Below, in pieces: positions 1-10,453 of a stretch of 64,000 nt of DNA. The notes beneath the pieces are model-generated. The model made no database searches, was not told where the DNA came from, and saw nothing but the letters and a program-made list of their open reading frames with translations. The stretch comes from Fabrea salina (Eukaryota; Ciliophora; Heterotrichea; Heterotrichida; Fabreidae), in the NCBI GenBank assembly GCA_022984795.1, contig JALIHJ010000064.1, positions 50,412 through 114,411 of the forward strand. The letters run 5' to 3'. The translations under genes and the position numbers were made by a program. The first letter of the stretch is position 1; every line of letters starts with the position of its first letter.

Positions 1-3000
1 ACAGCGACTCACCGTCTTAGAGAACTGTTCGGCTTTTTGGCGCACAAACTTAGCGTCGATTTTGTTAAAAGGAGCGTTGATCCAGTCTTGCTGCATTTTC
101 TTCCAGTCACGCAGGCTCCTCCAGAGTTCAAGTCGTGCGTCCAAGTCTTCTCTGACTTGCTCGACTTCTTCAAACCGGTTGATAGGGAGCTCCAAGAAGG
201 TTTGGTACTCCGAAATAGTGGAGGCTTCTGACTCTAGTTTGCGGCACTTCTCGTCGATTTCTTCGAGTTCTTTGATAGTAAAGGTAGCTACTGACTCTTT
301 TTTCAGGTGTTTTTCATCTAGTACTTTGTAGTGCAAGGCATTTACTTCACTTAAGAAGTCAGGCACCATAGTGTTAACGTCTTTTCTGAAAGCAGTCACG
401 TACTTCTCAACGTTGCCTTCAGCTATGATCAAGTTGGAGTTAAGCGTACCCATTTGAGTTCTGACTTCTTCTATCAGAGAAGAGTCTTCTTTGGGAAGGG
501 GCAAGTTGTTTTCGTTCAGCACTCCTGCCAAAAGGATTAGGTTTTCTAAGTAGTTTTGTCTTTCGTTGATTTCTTTGTTAATGACAGCCACTGCTTTTCT
601 TTGGTTAACGAAGTCTTCTACAGTAGATATTTTCATAGGCAGTTTCCGAATGCTGCTGCTAGTCCACTCTTTCAAAAGCCCTGTTCGGTGTTTGAGGAGT
701 TCTGGCAGTAAGTCTTTTAGGTACTGAAAGCAGTTCTTGGGGGATTGGTTCAGTTCAGAGTGGACTTCTTTGGAGTCCAAGTTAAACAAGCGAGTGCTGA
801 AACTAGTAGCTATTTTTTTGAAATTCTCTATTTGGTCCAAGAACTTCTTGAATGAGTTCGAAAAAGCTTCAGGTTGTTCCCTTAAAGTTTCGTCTTCGTA
901 AACGTCAAAGTCAATGTTGGAGTTCTCCCAGTAAGTGTGCACATAGTAGTGGAGTGGCGCTAGGGTCTCTCTTGCTTGTTGGTAGCCAATCTTAAAGATG
1001 TGCTCTATTTTTTGTTCTAAGTTAGCAAAGATCTTTTTGCCGCGCAGCCAGATTTTAGGGTCTAGGTGGAGTTCAGTAGCTGACTCCCAGTTCTCAGCCA
1101 CTTTGTCGTCCCACTCTTCTAGCGCAGTGGCAAAGTCCTCTAACTCAGGGTGTCTGCTCCACCTTTCGATCACAAGAATGTTTTCTAAGCCGTCAGAAAT
1201 CAAGTCGTAGAGTTGGTTAGTTAGGTCTTCAAGTTCAGGACTCAAGTTGATCCAAAGATTGACAATGTTAGGAAGTACTTTCCGAGAACCTATTACGTCG
1301 CCTTGCCTCATCTTGACAGGGCTCTCAGCGTCAGGTTGCTTTCCAGAGGCAAACAAGTGAACGTTGGGGCGGAATTCGTCAGGCTGACTGTTTCCGTCAG
1401 GCGGAGGTACGAACTCAGTCACTTCTTCGTAAGCTACTTCGGACTGGGATATTGGGACTGGTTCCAGTTTAACTTCTACTCTCAAAAAGGGGTTTTCGAC
1501 CTTACTGGACTTTTTAACTTCTTTGCCTAACTCTGCGTTGACTAAGTCAGTTACTCGGTCAAGCAGCTCTGAAACAGTTGAGATGTAAACGTTGTAAAGA
1601 CCTTGCATCACGTAGAAGTCAGCTAAGTAAGAGAACCTTAAGAACCTAGAGCACTCCTTTCTAACTTTGGCCCTTTGTCCAAAACTCATGTTCTCAGGAA
1701 AGCCAAGTTTCTCGTACAAAGCGCAGATGTTTCTTTTGTTGCTTAAGTTGCTTACGTCGTTGACTGGGTTCCTATCGTTCTTAGCAATCTCGCCTACTAT
1801 TTCTTCACGCAGTTTGTCCATTATTTTGCGGATGTGGGTGTTAACGTTGTCTCTTAGGTTCAAGGAGTACTGTTCAAGTTTGTTCCTGACTTCTTCTTGC
1901 TTGACTATTTGTAAGTTCTCGAACTCTTCTACAGTGAACCCTTCTAGTTTGGTTTGCAGGTCCAAAAACCTAGTTTGCTCGATTTCGTAGCATTGCTGTC
2001 TGTGACTCAGCAGCAGCTCCGAGTAGTCTTCGTCGACCCAAAAAAGCTTTTCTTCGAGCATCTTGCTTTTTTTGTTGCGGCGCTGTCTGTTGACGTTGCG
2101 CTTCCACATCACGCAGGTCTTCCAGGTTCGGAACCTTTTGAAGAAGGAAATTGACTTGAGTTGGTTAAAGGCTTCTCGTTCCACAAGCCAGTCAGACAGC
2201 TTAATGAACTCTCTTGGCGACCCGTTCACGAAGTAAGACACTCCGTTCTTAGATATAGTGAAGTACTCGTTGTACTCTTTGGGAGAAATAACTCTTTCTA
2301 GGTGGTAAGGGTTGTTTGGTTCTTTGAAAGCACAGTAAATAAAGTTACCCTCTGAGCTGTCGTCTTGGATCTCTTTGATGAAGGCGTCTATGTCAGTTAA
2401 GTAAGTCTGAGTCTGGTTAGCAGAGAGTATCGGGAGCTCTCTAAAAGACTCTTCGAAAATTTGTTGCGGCAAAGCTGTTTGGTTCTTGTGGCCAGTCATT
2501 TTGTTGACTAGGTTCATAGCTCTGAAACTTTCGTCAATTGAAAAGTTGTTGGCGGGTTGTTTTTTGAACTGACTTTTGACTGAACTAGCAGTGATGGGTC
2601 TCAAAGACTTTTCAGAGGGGTTTGGCAACTGAATGAGGTCTTTGGAAGCAGTAGGTCTGATTTTGGGCGTGGAGAAGTCAGTGCGTTTTTTGATACTGTA
2701 TTGGTTTTTCGAAGTGAGGCTTGGGTCCCGGACAATTGCCCGTTTTACAGAACTCATTCGGGGTTTGCTTTCTGGAGTTTGGTTTCTTTGGAGGTTTTCG
2801 AAGTTTTGGTTCGGTATGGGTGACTCACGTGGTTTGGAAATCTTAGCGTGCGAAGAAGCTTGGGCTTTCCGGCGGTAAACTGAAGGAAGGGGGTTGGGTG
2901 ATAGACCTCTGTTTACAAGTCGATTTCTGAGGTCTTGGGCTTTTCGGGGGTCAACTGTGATGTTTATGCTGCCTGGGTTCATTGCGCTTCTGGGAGTTAC

Positions 3001-3030
3001 TTTGGATTGCAGAACAGTACGCTTTTTCAT
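1..3030 (-). CDS. axonemal dynein heavy chain, N-terminal part (runs off the left edge)
   Basis: Reading the minus strand from an ATG at 3030-3028 gives 1010 codons without a stop, ending exactly at the window edge, so the gene is partial at its 3' end. The first ~150 residues are basic and low complexity. Around residue 300 comes a block with FFKRFRTWKTCVMWKRN, followed by a charged helical stretch, which matches the tail region of axonemal dynein heavy chains. The rest is helical and linker-like, with many Trp and Leu, as expected before the AAA+ motor, which would lie outside the window. The family moves cilia by ATP-driven sliding of doublet microtubules. The tail resembles single-headed inner-arm types (DNAH6/DNAH12-like), but the subclass is an inference. 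Trp is always TGG and no TGA occurs in frame. Confidence 0.82.
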   Translation of the reverse strand, partial: MKKRTVLQSKVTPRSAMNPGSINITVDPRKAQDLRNRLVNRGLSPNPLPSVYRRKAQASSHAKISKPRESPIPNQNFENLQRNQTPESKPRMSSVKRAIVRDPSLTSKNQYSIKKRTDFSTPKIRPTASKDLIQLPNPSEKSLRPITASSVKSQFKKQPANNFSIDESFRAMNLVNKMTGHKNQTALPQQIFEESFRELPILSANQTQTYLTDIDAFIKEIQDDSSEGNFIYCAFKEPNNPYHLERVISPKEYNEYFTISKNGVSYFVNGSPREFIKLSDWLVEREAFNQLKSISFFKRFRTWKTCVMWKRNVNRQRRNKKSKMLEEKLFWVDEDYSELLLSHRQQCYEIEQTRFLDLQTKLEGFTVEEFENLQIVKQEEVRNKLEQYSLNLRDNVNTHIRKIMDKLREEIVGEIAKNDRNPVNDVSNLSNKRNICALYEKLGFPENMSFGQRAKVRKECSRFLRFSYLADFYVMQGLYNVYISTVSELLDRVTDLVNAELGKEVKKSSKVENPFLRVEVKLEPVPISQSEVAYEEVTEFVPPPDGNSQPDEFRPNVHLFASGKQPDAESPVKMRQGDVIGSRKVLPNIVNLWINLSPELEDLTNQLYDLISDGLENILVIERWSRHPELEDFATALEEWDDKVAENWESATELHLDPKIWLRGKKIFANLEQKIEHIFKIGYQQARETLAPLHYYVHTYWENSNIDFDVYEDETLREQPEAFSNSFKKFLDQIENFKKIATSFSTRLFNLDSKEVHSELNQSPKNCFQYLKDLLPELLKHRTGLLKEWTSSSIRKLPMKISTVEDFVNQRKAVAVINKEINERQNYLENLILLAGVLNENNLPLPKEDSSLIEEVRTQMGTLNSNLIIAEGNVEKYVTAFRKDVNTMVPDFLSEVNALHYKVLDEKHLKKESVATFTIKELEEIDEKCRKLESEASTISEYQTFLELPINRFEEVEQVREDLDARLELWRSLRDWKKMQQDWINAPFNKIDAKFVRQKAEQFSKTVSRC

Positions 3031-3168
3031 TTTCAAATTATATTTAAAGTTGCTTTAAATGGGTTAATGGGTTGCTTTTGCACGTTTAGGGTGGATCTTT
3101 GTAGGGATTTTAGAATTATTTAGAATAAGTTTAAATAACCATTTGAATCCCTTAGGTTAATTAAAAAA

Positions 3169-5730
3169 ATGTACAACTACCAACTAACAATGTGCTTTGT
3201 ATGTCAAACGAACTATACCAATAATTTATGCAATACATGCTCAAAGGGTGTGTGTCTAAATTGCTCAATAACTTTAGCATGCAATCACATATACTGCAAG
3301 AATGACAAACCACCAATTAGGAAAATAGGCTGTGGACACGAGATTTGCAACAATTGCCAAGCGCAAAAACAAGCATGCGGCCATGAAGTATGTATAAATT
3401 GTTGCAATAGGGCACCAAATAGCCAATGCGGCCATAGAGTTTGCGAAGCTTGCGAGTCAAAATTCACTCTGCAATGTGGTCATATTGTTTGTCCCCAATG
3501 TCCAAAAACAATAAGATCAATACAATGCGGCCATAAAGTTTGCCAACAATGTGAGCCTCAAGCTAAAATAATTCAGTGTGGACACAAAGTTTGTAAGGAA
3601 TGCGAGACCAAGTCCATGGATTGTGGCCATGAAGCTTGTATGCAATGCTCTAAAAGTTTAGGTTGTGGGCATATAGTTTGCACTCAATGCTCAGGGACCT
3701 CTAAAGCTTTGAAATGTGGGCATACAATTTGCTCTCAATGTGAATCCGGAAGTTTAAAAACTCAATGTGGGCATACAGTGTGCAAAAAGTGCTCTAAAGC
3801 CTATAGAATGGACTGTGGACATGTAGTTTGTGCTCATTGTGCACTAAGTCCTAGCAAGATGCAATGTGTGCATCAAATATGCCAACATTGTGAAGCAAAG
3901 GCTAAGAGAGAATGTGGCCATAAGGTTTGTAATGCATGTTTGTTCATTCTAGATTGTAGCCACAAAGCATGTTCTAACTGCTACTTGCTCTTAAATTGCG
4001 GTCACAAAGTATGCAAAGAATGCATGGTATACTTAAAATGCGGTCATAAGTCATGTCCAAGCTGCAGAGTTATTCTCAGTTGTAGTCATGAGGTATGCAA
4101 ACAATGCTGTGAAAACTACCAAAAGAAAAGCTCATGCAAGCACATACTCTGCAGTGACTGCACAGAGAACTTTCCATGCGGACATCAAGGTTGTAGTTCT
4201 TGCGCCTTCAAACACCCTTGCGGTCACATTTCCTGTATAAAGTGTTATAAACCAAGTAGTGTTTTCATTTCTAAACCACAGTGCAGTTTCTGTGAAAGCA
4301 GAGCTGCAACTACTCTGAACCTTAGAAACGAAATCACCAAACTCTTCGATGACCACTTGCAAACCAAAGACGTGTTCCAAAGCTTCTGGGAGAATGATTC
4401 AAAACTCAAAAACCTTTCAAACAAGCTCAACCAACTCCACCAAAAGAAACAACAGCAAGAAAAGTTCATGGAAGAGCACACTCAAGCATTTTCAATTCCT
4501 TTGCCAGAGTTTTCGAAGGCACTGACTCCCAACTCAGCTACTAAAAAATGCGAGTACTGTAATACTGATGCTAACTTCTTCTGCAGGTGCAATTCTTCTT
4601 ACTTGTGCACTAAGCACATAGGGTCCCACTACGAGGACTACGGGTTTGAATACCACATGATAGAGTCAATCATTCCTGACAAGTCCAGAAAAGAGTCCAA
4701 GATGCACGACTCCTTGACTGCAGTCAAAGGCTCCATAAACTTACTCAAGCAAAGAGCTTACGACTTCACGAACCAAATGAAACTTGTGCTTGACCAAATA
4801 TGCAGTGAAGAAGTAGCTAAGCTGAACTCATTTGAAACTCAAATTTACGAAATAGAAAAGAACCTGGAAGAATCAACTTCTCTAGCAGAGTGTTTGCTCC
4901 ACTGGAACCAGAAAGACTTAGCAAATTCAATCAGAAGGTACGAAAGCGACGGAATGGTGATTCTGGGCAAACTGTTTCATACTAACGAAAGCAGTAAGTT
5001 CATTCTGGAGAAAGAAGAGTTCCAGCTGCCTACTTACAGCTCTAGGTACCACTTTAAGCTTTACGGAAACAGACTCAAAACCCTTGACCTGGAAACTAAA
5101 ACCGATTCAGTAAGAATTGTTCCTGAGCTCATCCAGTCCAGAATGGGTAACTATCTGCACCACTGCACTCTTCCGAACAGGAACTTGTTTGTCTTAGGTT
5201 CAGACCAGGCAGTTCTACTTGACCCTCACACTCTGTACCTAGAAGAATCAGTAACCCTTCCTGCTAAGCTTACTAAAGCCTTTTATAACCAAGGAGTGGT
5301 TTACTGCTTAGCCAGTGACTCACTGTCGCTTTACGGCTACGAGTTAAAAACCAAGCAGTGGAAGACCCTTTGCAAACTCCCAGAAGAACTCCCAGACCCC
5401 AAGTGGGTTTCTTTCAAAGGCAACTTACTACTCACTAGTAGCTCAGCCAACAATCTGTACCAGTACAACACTAAGCACAACAGCTTTGAACAAGAATTAG
5501 TGCTCCCTGGAAAGAAGCTTCTGTGCAGAGACACTGAGTACATCTACGTTTTGGGAGAAAGCAAGTCTTACAGAGTCAAGGAGCAAAGAGGTAACTGGGA
5601 AGAAGTTTACACCAACTTGACTGCAGAACCCTCGGACCCTTTGCTTTACTCTGGGAAGATCTACTTCCAAGACCAACAAGGAACTACTAGTTTCGACCCG
5701 GTCACCCACTCAATAATTAGTATTTTCTAA
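3169..5730 (+). CDS. tandem CGHxxCxxC zinc-knuckle protein with B-box-like site and propeller-like C-terminus
   Basis: The product has 853 residues. Residues ~38-360 contain about twenty copies of C-x-H-x2-C-x2-C, nearly all CGHxxCxxC, spaced 11-20 residues apart, plus one degenerate first copy. Each looks like the middle of a RING finger (the CxHxxCxxC half) without its partner cysteine pairs. Residues ~461-500 have a B-box-like Cys/His set (CEYC...CRC...CTKH...H). A coiled coil follows, and the last ~220 residues have repeated short strands resembling a Kelch/propeller, as in TRIM-like proteins. The order RING-like, B-box, coiled coil, propeller suggests a TRIM-type ubiquitin ligase or scaffold; the function is inference. 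ATG at 3169 is the first start; Met8 (3190) is an alternative. The gene diverges from the dynein gene across 138 bp. Confidence 0.85.
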   Translation: MYNYQLTMCFVCQTNYTNNLCNTCSKGVCLNCSITLACNHIYCKNDKPPIRKIGCGHEICNNCQAQKQACGHEVCINCCNRAPNSQCGHRVCEACESKFTLQCGHIVCPQCPKTIRSIQCGHKVCQQCEPQAKIIQCGHKVCKECETKSMDCGHEACMQCSKSLGCGHIVCTQCSGTSKALKCGHTICSQCESGSLKTQCGHTVCKKCSKAYRMDCGHVVCAHCALSPSKMQCVHQICQHCEAKAKRECGHKVCNACLFILDCSHKACSNCYLLLNCGHKVCKECMVYLKCGHKSCPSCRVILSCSHEVCKQCCENYQKKSSCKHILCSDCTENFPCGHQGCSSCAFKHPCGHISCIKCYKPSSVFISKPQCSFCESRAATTLNLRNEITKLFDDHLQTKDVFQSFWENDSKLKNLSNKLNQLHQKKQQQEKFMEEHTQAFSIPLPEFSKALTPNSATKKCEYCNTDANFFCRCNSSYLCTKHIGSHYEDYGFEYHMIESIIPDKSRKESKMHDSLTAVKGSINLLKQRAYDFTNQMKLVLDQICSEEVAKLNSFETQIYEIEKNLEESTSLAECLLHWNQKDLANSIRRYESDGMVILGKLFHTNESSKFILEKEEFQLPTYSSRYHFKLYGNRLKTLDLETKTDSVRIVPELIQSRMGNYLHHCTLPNRNLFVLGSDQAVLLDPHTLYLEESVTLPAKLTKAFYNQGVVYCLASDSLSLYGYELKTKQWKTLCKLPEELPDPKWVSFKGNLLLTSSSANNLYQYNTKHNSFEQELVLPGKKLLCRDTEYIYVLGESKSYRVKEQRGNWEEVYTNLTAEPSDPLLYSGKIYFQDQQGTTSFDPVTHSIISIF

Positions 5731-6007
5731 GACTCACAGTTACCTCTAAATTCTTAAGTGTAAACTCAACTATAGGGAAGGCTATGCACTTTTTATGCTC
5801 AAAGTCGCCAAATTCTTAAGCAGTTCAAGTAAACATTTATTTATTTATGGGAATTAGTGTGAGCCGTCTAGGCCTCTGTTTAGGTTTTTGAGAGTTTCTT
5901 GCTTATTTTCGTCTTCTTAGGTTGTTTTTCCTCTTGAATATGGTCGTTTTTCTTTGCTTTTTAGAAGTAAGCAATTAACTAAATTTAAGGTGCAAAGGTT
6001 AATAAAT

Positions 6008-9000
6008 ATGATCGTGTTGCTGATAAGATTGTGCCAAGCTGTAAGTGTAAGTCAAATAGCCACCCCAAACAAGGGAACTACTGATCCTCAGTACTTTTAT
6101 GGGCTGAGTAGCTTGTACTTGTTTGGGGACTTCACAAGTGACTTGGATAAAAGTAACTACCAAGTGACTTTAGATGGAAGGGACTGCGAAATGCTCTCTG
6201 TGAAAGCAGATGAGATTGAGTGCCTTATTCCTCCTTGGGGTTCAAGTGATGCAAGTAACCCTGACTTACAAGTACTGCACAACTCTGTGCAAATATACTT
6301 AGAGAGCAGTGCGTTTAATTGGGGTTGGCCTGATCCTATAATGAGCTTAGTCCCAAGCGAAGGGGCTGCTGGAGACACTATTGGCCTGAATTTTCTTCCT
6401 GAGGCAGGCCATAAAGACAACATCAACTACTTGAAGATAGGAGGACTAGGAGTAGCATTTGAGAGTGAGTATGTCGAAAACTCTGATCCTTACATTCTTA
6501 ATGGAGTAGTAGGCAACAATGTGCACGGGGACCAGAATATGGAGTACAAGCTATTTGACGAAACAAAAGGATTCCACTGGACAGGAGGCTACACACCAGA
6601 GGGAGATCAATACTGGTTCAGAACTCTGGCTGCTGTAGAAGTTGTCTCCTTCGACTCAAGCAACGGGATGCAAGCTACAATCACTGGAAAGTCCTTCCCC
6701 AATGAGATTTCTAGAGTTCAGGTAGAAGTGAATGGGTCCCAATACCAAGTCACTGAAGCAAGCTCCGACACTATCAAATGTAGCAGTGAAAACTACTTCG
6801 ACTTGGAGGACAGAAACTACTACAAAGGGGGTGCAGGATTGACCAGAGAGACTTATACTCCAGGTAACATTAGAGTCGAGAGTGAACTAGTTCAGAAAAC
6901 AGTCATCCCTTCAGCATCTATTCTCACAAACACAGATAACTATGACTCTCTGATCTACGGACTCTTCAAGCCACCAAGGACAGGAAACTATGTATTCTAC
7001 ACTTCTTTCAGGGGAAGCGTTATAGTATACTTAAGCACTGGCTCCAACCCTCTCAACAAGCAAGAGATAATCAACTCAAGTGAGGAGTCAGACGAGCATA
7101 CCTATTTCATATGGGGAGAGAATCAGTCGAACTCTATAGCATTTACAGCAGGAGAATCCTACTACTTAGAAGTAGAGCACTGTAGTTCAGGAGGAAGGAA
7201 CTCCTTTTCCCTGGGAGTGGAAATGCCTGGAAATGGGCAAAGGAATGGATTCCCTATGATCAAGAGGTTGGATCTTAGTTCCAATGCTCTTGACACTAAC
7301 AGACGTCCCTTTATTTACAGAGAAGAAAATGAAGCAGTACACTCATTCAATCCTGCAGATTGCACTTCAAAGAACTACTTTTATAAAGTTCGCATAAGCA
7401 GAAATTACTTCAACTTGTTTATCTACTGCCACAATAACTACATTTACGCTCTTCTTCCTAGCTACATGAATCCCAGCTCCTCTGAACTCAAGTTCAAACT
7501 CAACGACGGCAGTGAAGTAGATGGAGAAACTTTACGAGAAGCCTCAACAGACTCCCAGTTCTGGTTTGTGATCCCTTCTGACTTTTTAAGAACTTATGAA
7601 ACTAAGCCTCAACTCAGAGTTTGGATTGACAACAGACTAACCATGTGTAGAGGGGATTGCTCTTTCCAGCCAGTCATTAAAAGCTTCTCTGAAAGTTCAG
7701 GTGTAGTAACCATTAACGGAGAGAAGTTTCCTGGAGACCCATCTGAGTTCGAGATTAAAGTAGGGACTTCAAAGTGCACAGTTCAGACAAACTCAGACAC
7801 TTTGATAACTTGCCAGTTAGAGTCCTACATCCAAGGAAACTACCAACCCCAAATGACTTGCAGAGACTATGCTGTTCCACTGGACCCTGGCATTAACTAC
7901 TATATTTCTTTGGTGTGCACTGAAAGCTGCATAGAGTGTTACTCTCCTTCGGCTTTTGAGTGCATAAAGTGCCAAGGCAAGTACTTAGTTCAAGGAGTGT
8001 GCAGTTCTGTGTGTCCTACAAGTTACACTTGTTCTTCTACTGGGTCCTTTATAGAGACCTCTGACTTTCTGTTCCAGTTGACACTTAAAACAATGCAGAA
8101 CTCACTGAAAGACTCCAGAAACTCAATTCCAGTGCTCACAGGAATCAACGATCAGTTTTACCCTTTCTTCCATGAAACTGATCCTTACCCTACTAAAGAC
8201 AGGGGTTACTACTTCAGAGGAACTTCAGTGATGCAACTGCCTCCTTACAAAGGTGTTTCAGAACCTTTGCTAGTACTAGCTCCTGAGTTTACAGTGAGTA
8301 TGTGGGTGAAGCCTAACTCTGGATCGGGAGTTTTGCTTTCAAAGCAACATGACCTCACAAACATCCTAGAGATCGGACTTTTAGACTTCCAGGTTTACTT
8401 AAAACTTAATGAGTCCTTTCAATCCCAAACTAGAGTAAGTAGTTACTGGAACTTGCTGACTGTAAAAACTTTCTTTGACCAGTTTGAGTTTAAACTAGAA
8501 ACCTACTACAACAACACTAGGGTGCTGTCAAAGGGCATGGGAGATTACTGTTTGGTGGACGCAGAAACTAACTTTTTATTCACTATTGGAGCTAAACACT
8601 CAGAAACCTTTGGCAACTTTTTTGAGGGGTTCATTTGGGAGATCAGGGTTTACAACTCAGCAGTGGACTTAAAAGACTTACTAGAAAGTTGTAACGAGTG
8701 TGAGTTTTGTCCAGTTAACAACTCAAACAAGTGCTTACCTTTGTGTAGCATAGATGAGTTTTGGAATGGAAATCAGTGTGAGCAATGCAGGTCTAACTGT
8801 TACTTTGGGTGTATGAACAACTCTACCTGCAGTTTGTGTGGCAATGACTTGTGTGTGGACTGTGAGTATGAAAGGTGCAGTAGTTGTGTGGGAAATGCTT
8901 TGGTGACTGAAAGTACCTGTGAGTGCAACCAAGGCTATGTTCAAGAGTACGGGTTCTGCAACAGAGGCACATTCTCTGCCAACCTCACAAACGAAAACAA

Positions 9001-10453
9001 CACCCTTACTCTTAGCTTCACAGAGACTCTTAACTCTTCCTTAGAAGCATCTAGTTTTGAGTTCTCTGTTCAAAATAAAACCATTAGGTACACTTATGAA
9101 CTTCAGGAGGTTGACCTTAGAACTTACGACTTCACTACGGAGTTTGACTCATACGTTGCAGAAGGCGAAGCAGTTTCCCTGACTCTGATTCCCAACATCA
9201 CAAGTGAGTCCAACTACCTCTTAGTGACCCAAGAACTCCAAACAGCACTTAAAGAACACGACCCAGCTGGAATATTGACTCAGCAAGCCAAAGAACAAGC
9301 ACAAGCAGTAGTTGCAGGGGCAGGAGCTACTACAGCTCTTTTCAGTTTATTTAACCCCAACCCTTCAGCCTTATGGAGACTCATGAACACCCTAGAGATT
9401 CTTTCATACATAACTCTGAGCACCAATCCCCTTACTCCTGGTCTCAGAGGCTTGTTTGAAGGAATGAACTTGTTGGAGTCATTTAGAGTGTACTTAGACT
9501 ACGCTCTAAAAGCAGTTACTGGAAATGACTCCCAAACCTACCTTTCAAAGTTCCCGTCTAGTTTGTTTATGGTGACTGCTGCTGCCAACTTGTTCATTCT
9601 AGTAGTGTTGTTAGTATTATGGCCCTTTATCTGGGGTTTGTCCAAGCTTCCAGCACAGTGGCTTCAGCAACAACTCAAAGGACTTCTAAAGGAGTACAAA
9701 TACAACTTGTTTCTACGCTACTGGATTCAGTGTTATTTGGACTTAACGATGGCCTGTTTCATCCAGTTACTAGCACTTCCAGAAGCTAGTACTCTAGAAA
9801 TAATCAACTATTTTTCAGGGTGCTTGGTGGCTTGCTTGGTGCTACTCACTCCTGTAGCTCTATACTACTTCAACAGAAAGCACAGGTCTAGAATAACTAA
9901 TTTGGGTGAAGAGTCAGTATTCCACCTAACTTGGGGCACTCTTTTCTACGAGTTCGACCGTGAGCACAACTTTCCAGGTTGCTATACTTACTTTGCATTT
10001 CTCTGTATGAGACTAGTGCTTTCGGTAAGTTTGGTTGTTCTAGGAAACTACCCCTACTTCCAAGCTGGGTTGAATGCTGCAGCAGTACTAGCCCACACTC
10101 TCTTCATCATGATAGTTAACCCTTACTTAGAGAAGAGCCAGAAAGTCATATCCATCTTCAGCGAAGGAGCAGTGTGCTTGATCTTCTTAGTAGTGATCTG
10201 CTTCTTAAACAGTGACTGGGAAGATGCATTTGGGATTCAAGAACAACTAATCACTTGGATAGTTGCATTAGTGATTCTAGTCCAAACCTGCATGGCTATT
10301 TTTGTTTTGATCCAGAGAATTCGTTCTTGGGCTAGGAATAAAGCAACTGTTCAAAGGATTCAACCTAGGCAAATAAATATCACCAACGAAACACAAAGCC
10401 CTGAAGTGCTTCAAAGAGACCCAATGGACTTCTTCAGAAGAAAGTATAACTAA
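6008..10453 (+). CDS. giant surface protein: TIG/PA14-like ectodomain, LamG-like domain, Cys-rich repeats, TRP-like multi-pass core
   Basis: The ATG at 6008 begins a short signal peptide (MIVLLIRLCQAVSV); reading further upstream would need a non-ATG start. The product is 1481 residues. Residues ~20-290 hold IPT/TIG-like beta segments; ~297-414 resemble a PA14/GLEYA sandwich (FKPPRTGNYVFY...). A Cys-rich segment (~637-676) precedes a concanavalin/LamG-like jellyroll (~678-894) and a second furin/EGF-like Cys-rich segment (~895-985). Seven or eight hydrophobic helices (~1095-1448) include WGTLFYEF followed by a Leu/Val-rich helix, a layout like ciliate TRP/Pkd2-like proteins. It is probably a plasma-membrane or ciliary sensor or adhesion protein, but the ligand is unknown. 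It is paralogous to 11298-15785 and 16303-19935; the LamG and membrane parts are best conserved. Confidence 0.85.
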   Translation: MIVLLIRLCQAVSVSQIATPNKGTTDPQYFYGLSSLYLFGDFTSDLDKSNYQVTLDGRDCEMLSVKADEIECLIPPWGSSDASNPDLQVLHNSVQIYLESSAFNWGWPDPIMSLVPSEGAAGDTIGLNFLPEAGHKDNINYLKIGGLGVAFESEYVENSDPYILNGVVGNNVHGDQNMEYKLFDETKGFHWTGGYTPEGDQYWFRTLAAVEVVSFDSSNGMQATITGKSFPNEISRVQVEVNGSQYQVTEASSDTIKCSSENYFDLEDRNYYKGGAGLTRETYTPGNIRVESELVQKTVIPSASILTNTDNYDSLIYGLFKPPRTGNYVFYTSFRGSVIVYLSTGSNPLNKQEIINSSEESDEHTYFIWGENQSNSIAFTAGESYYLEVEHCSSGGRNSFSLGVEMPGNGQRNGFPMIKRLDLSSNALDTNRRPFIYREENEAVHSFNPADCTSKNYFYKVRISRNYFNLFIYCHNNYIYALLPSYMNPSSSELKFKLNDGSEVDGETLREASTDSQFWFVIPSDFLRTYETKPQLRVWIDNRLTMCRGDCSFQPVIKSFSESSGVVTINGEKFPGDPSEFEIKVGTSKCTVQTNSDTLITCQLESYIQGNYQPQMTCRDYAVPLDPGINYYISLVCTESCIECYSPSAFECIKCQGKYLVQGVCSSVCPTSYTCSSTGSFIETSDFLFQLTLKTMQNSLKDSRNSIPVLTGINDQFYPFFHETDPYPTKDRGYYFRGTSVMQLPPYKGVSEPLLVLAPEFTVSMWVKPNSGSGVLLSKQHDLTNILEIGLLDFQVYLKLNESFQSQTRVSSYWNLLTVKTFFDQFEFKLETYYNNTRVLSKGMGDYCLVDAETNFLFTIGAKHSETFGNFFEGFIWEIRVYNSAVDLKDLLESCNECEFCPVNNSNKCLPLCSIDEFWNGNQCEQCRSNCYFGCMNNSTCSLCGNDLCVDCEYERCSSCVGNALVTESTCECNQGYVQEYGFCNRGTFSANLTNENNTLTLSFTETLNSSLEASSFEFSVQNKTIRYTYELQEVDLRTYDFTTEFDSYVAEGEAVSLTLIPNITSESNYLLVTQELQTALKEHDPAGILTQQAKEQAQAVVAGAGATTALFSLFNPNPSALWRLMNTLEILSYITLSTNPLTPGLRGLFEGMNLLESFRVYLDYALKAVTGNDSQTYLSKFPSSLFMVTAAANLFILVVLLVLWPFIWGLSKLPAQWLQQQLKGLLKEYKYNLFLRYWIQCYLDLTMACFIQLLALPEASTLEIINYFSGCLVACLVLLTPVALYYFNRKHRSRITNLGEESVFHLTWGTLFYEFDREHNFPGCYTYFAFLCMRLVLSVSLVVLGNYPYFQAGLNAAAVLAHTLFIMIVNPYLEKSQKVISIFSEGAVCLIFLVVICFLNSDWEDAFGIQEQLITWIVALVILVQTCMAIFVLIQRIRSWARNKATVQRIQPRQINITNETQSPEVLQRDPMDFFRRKYN

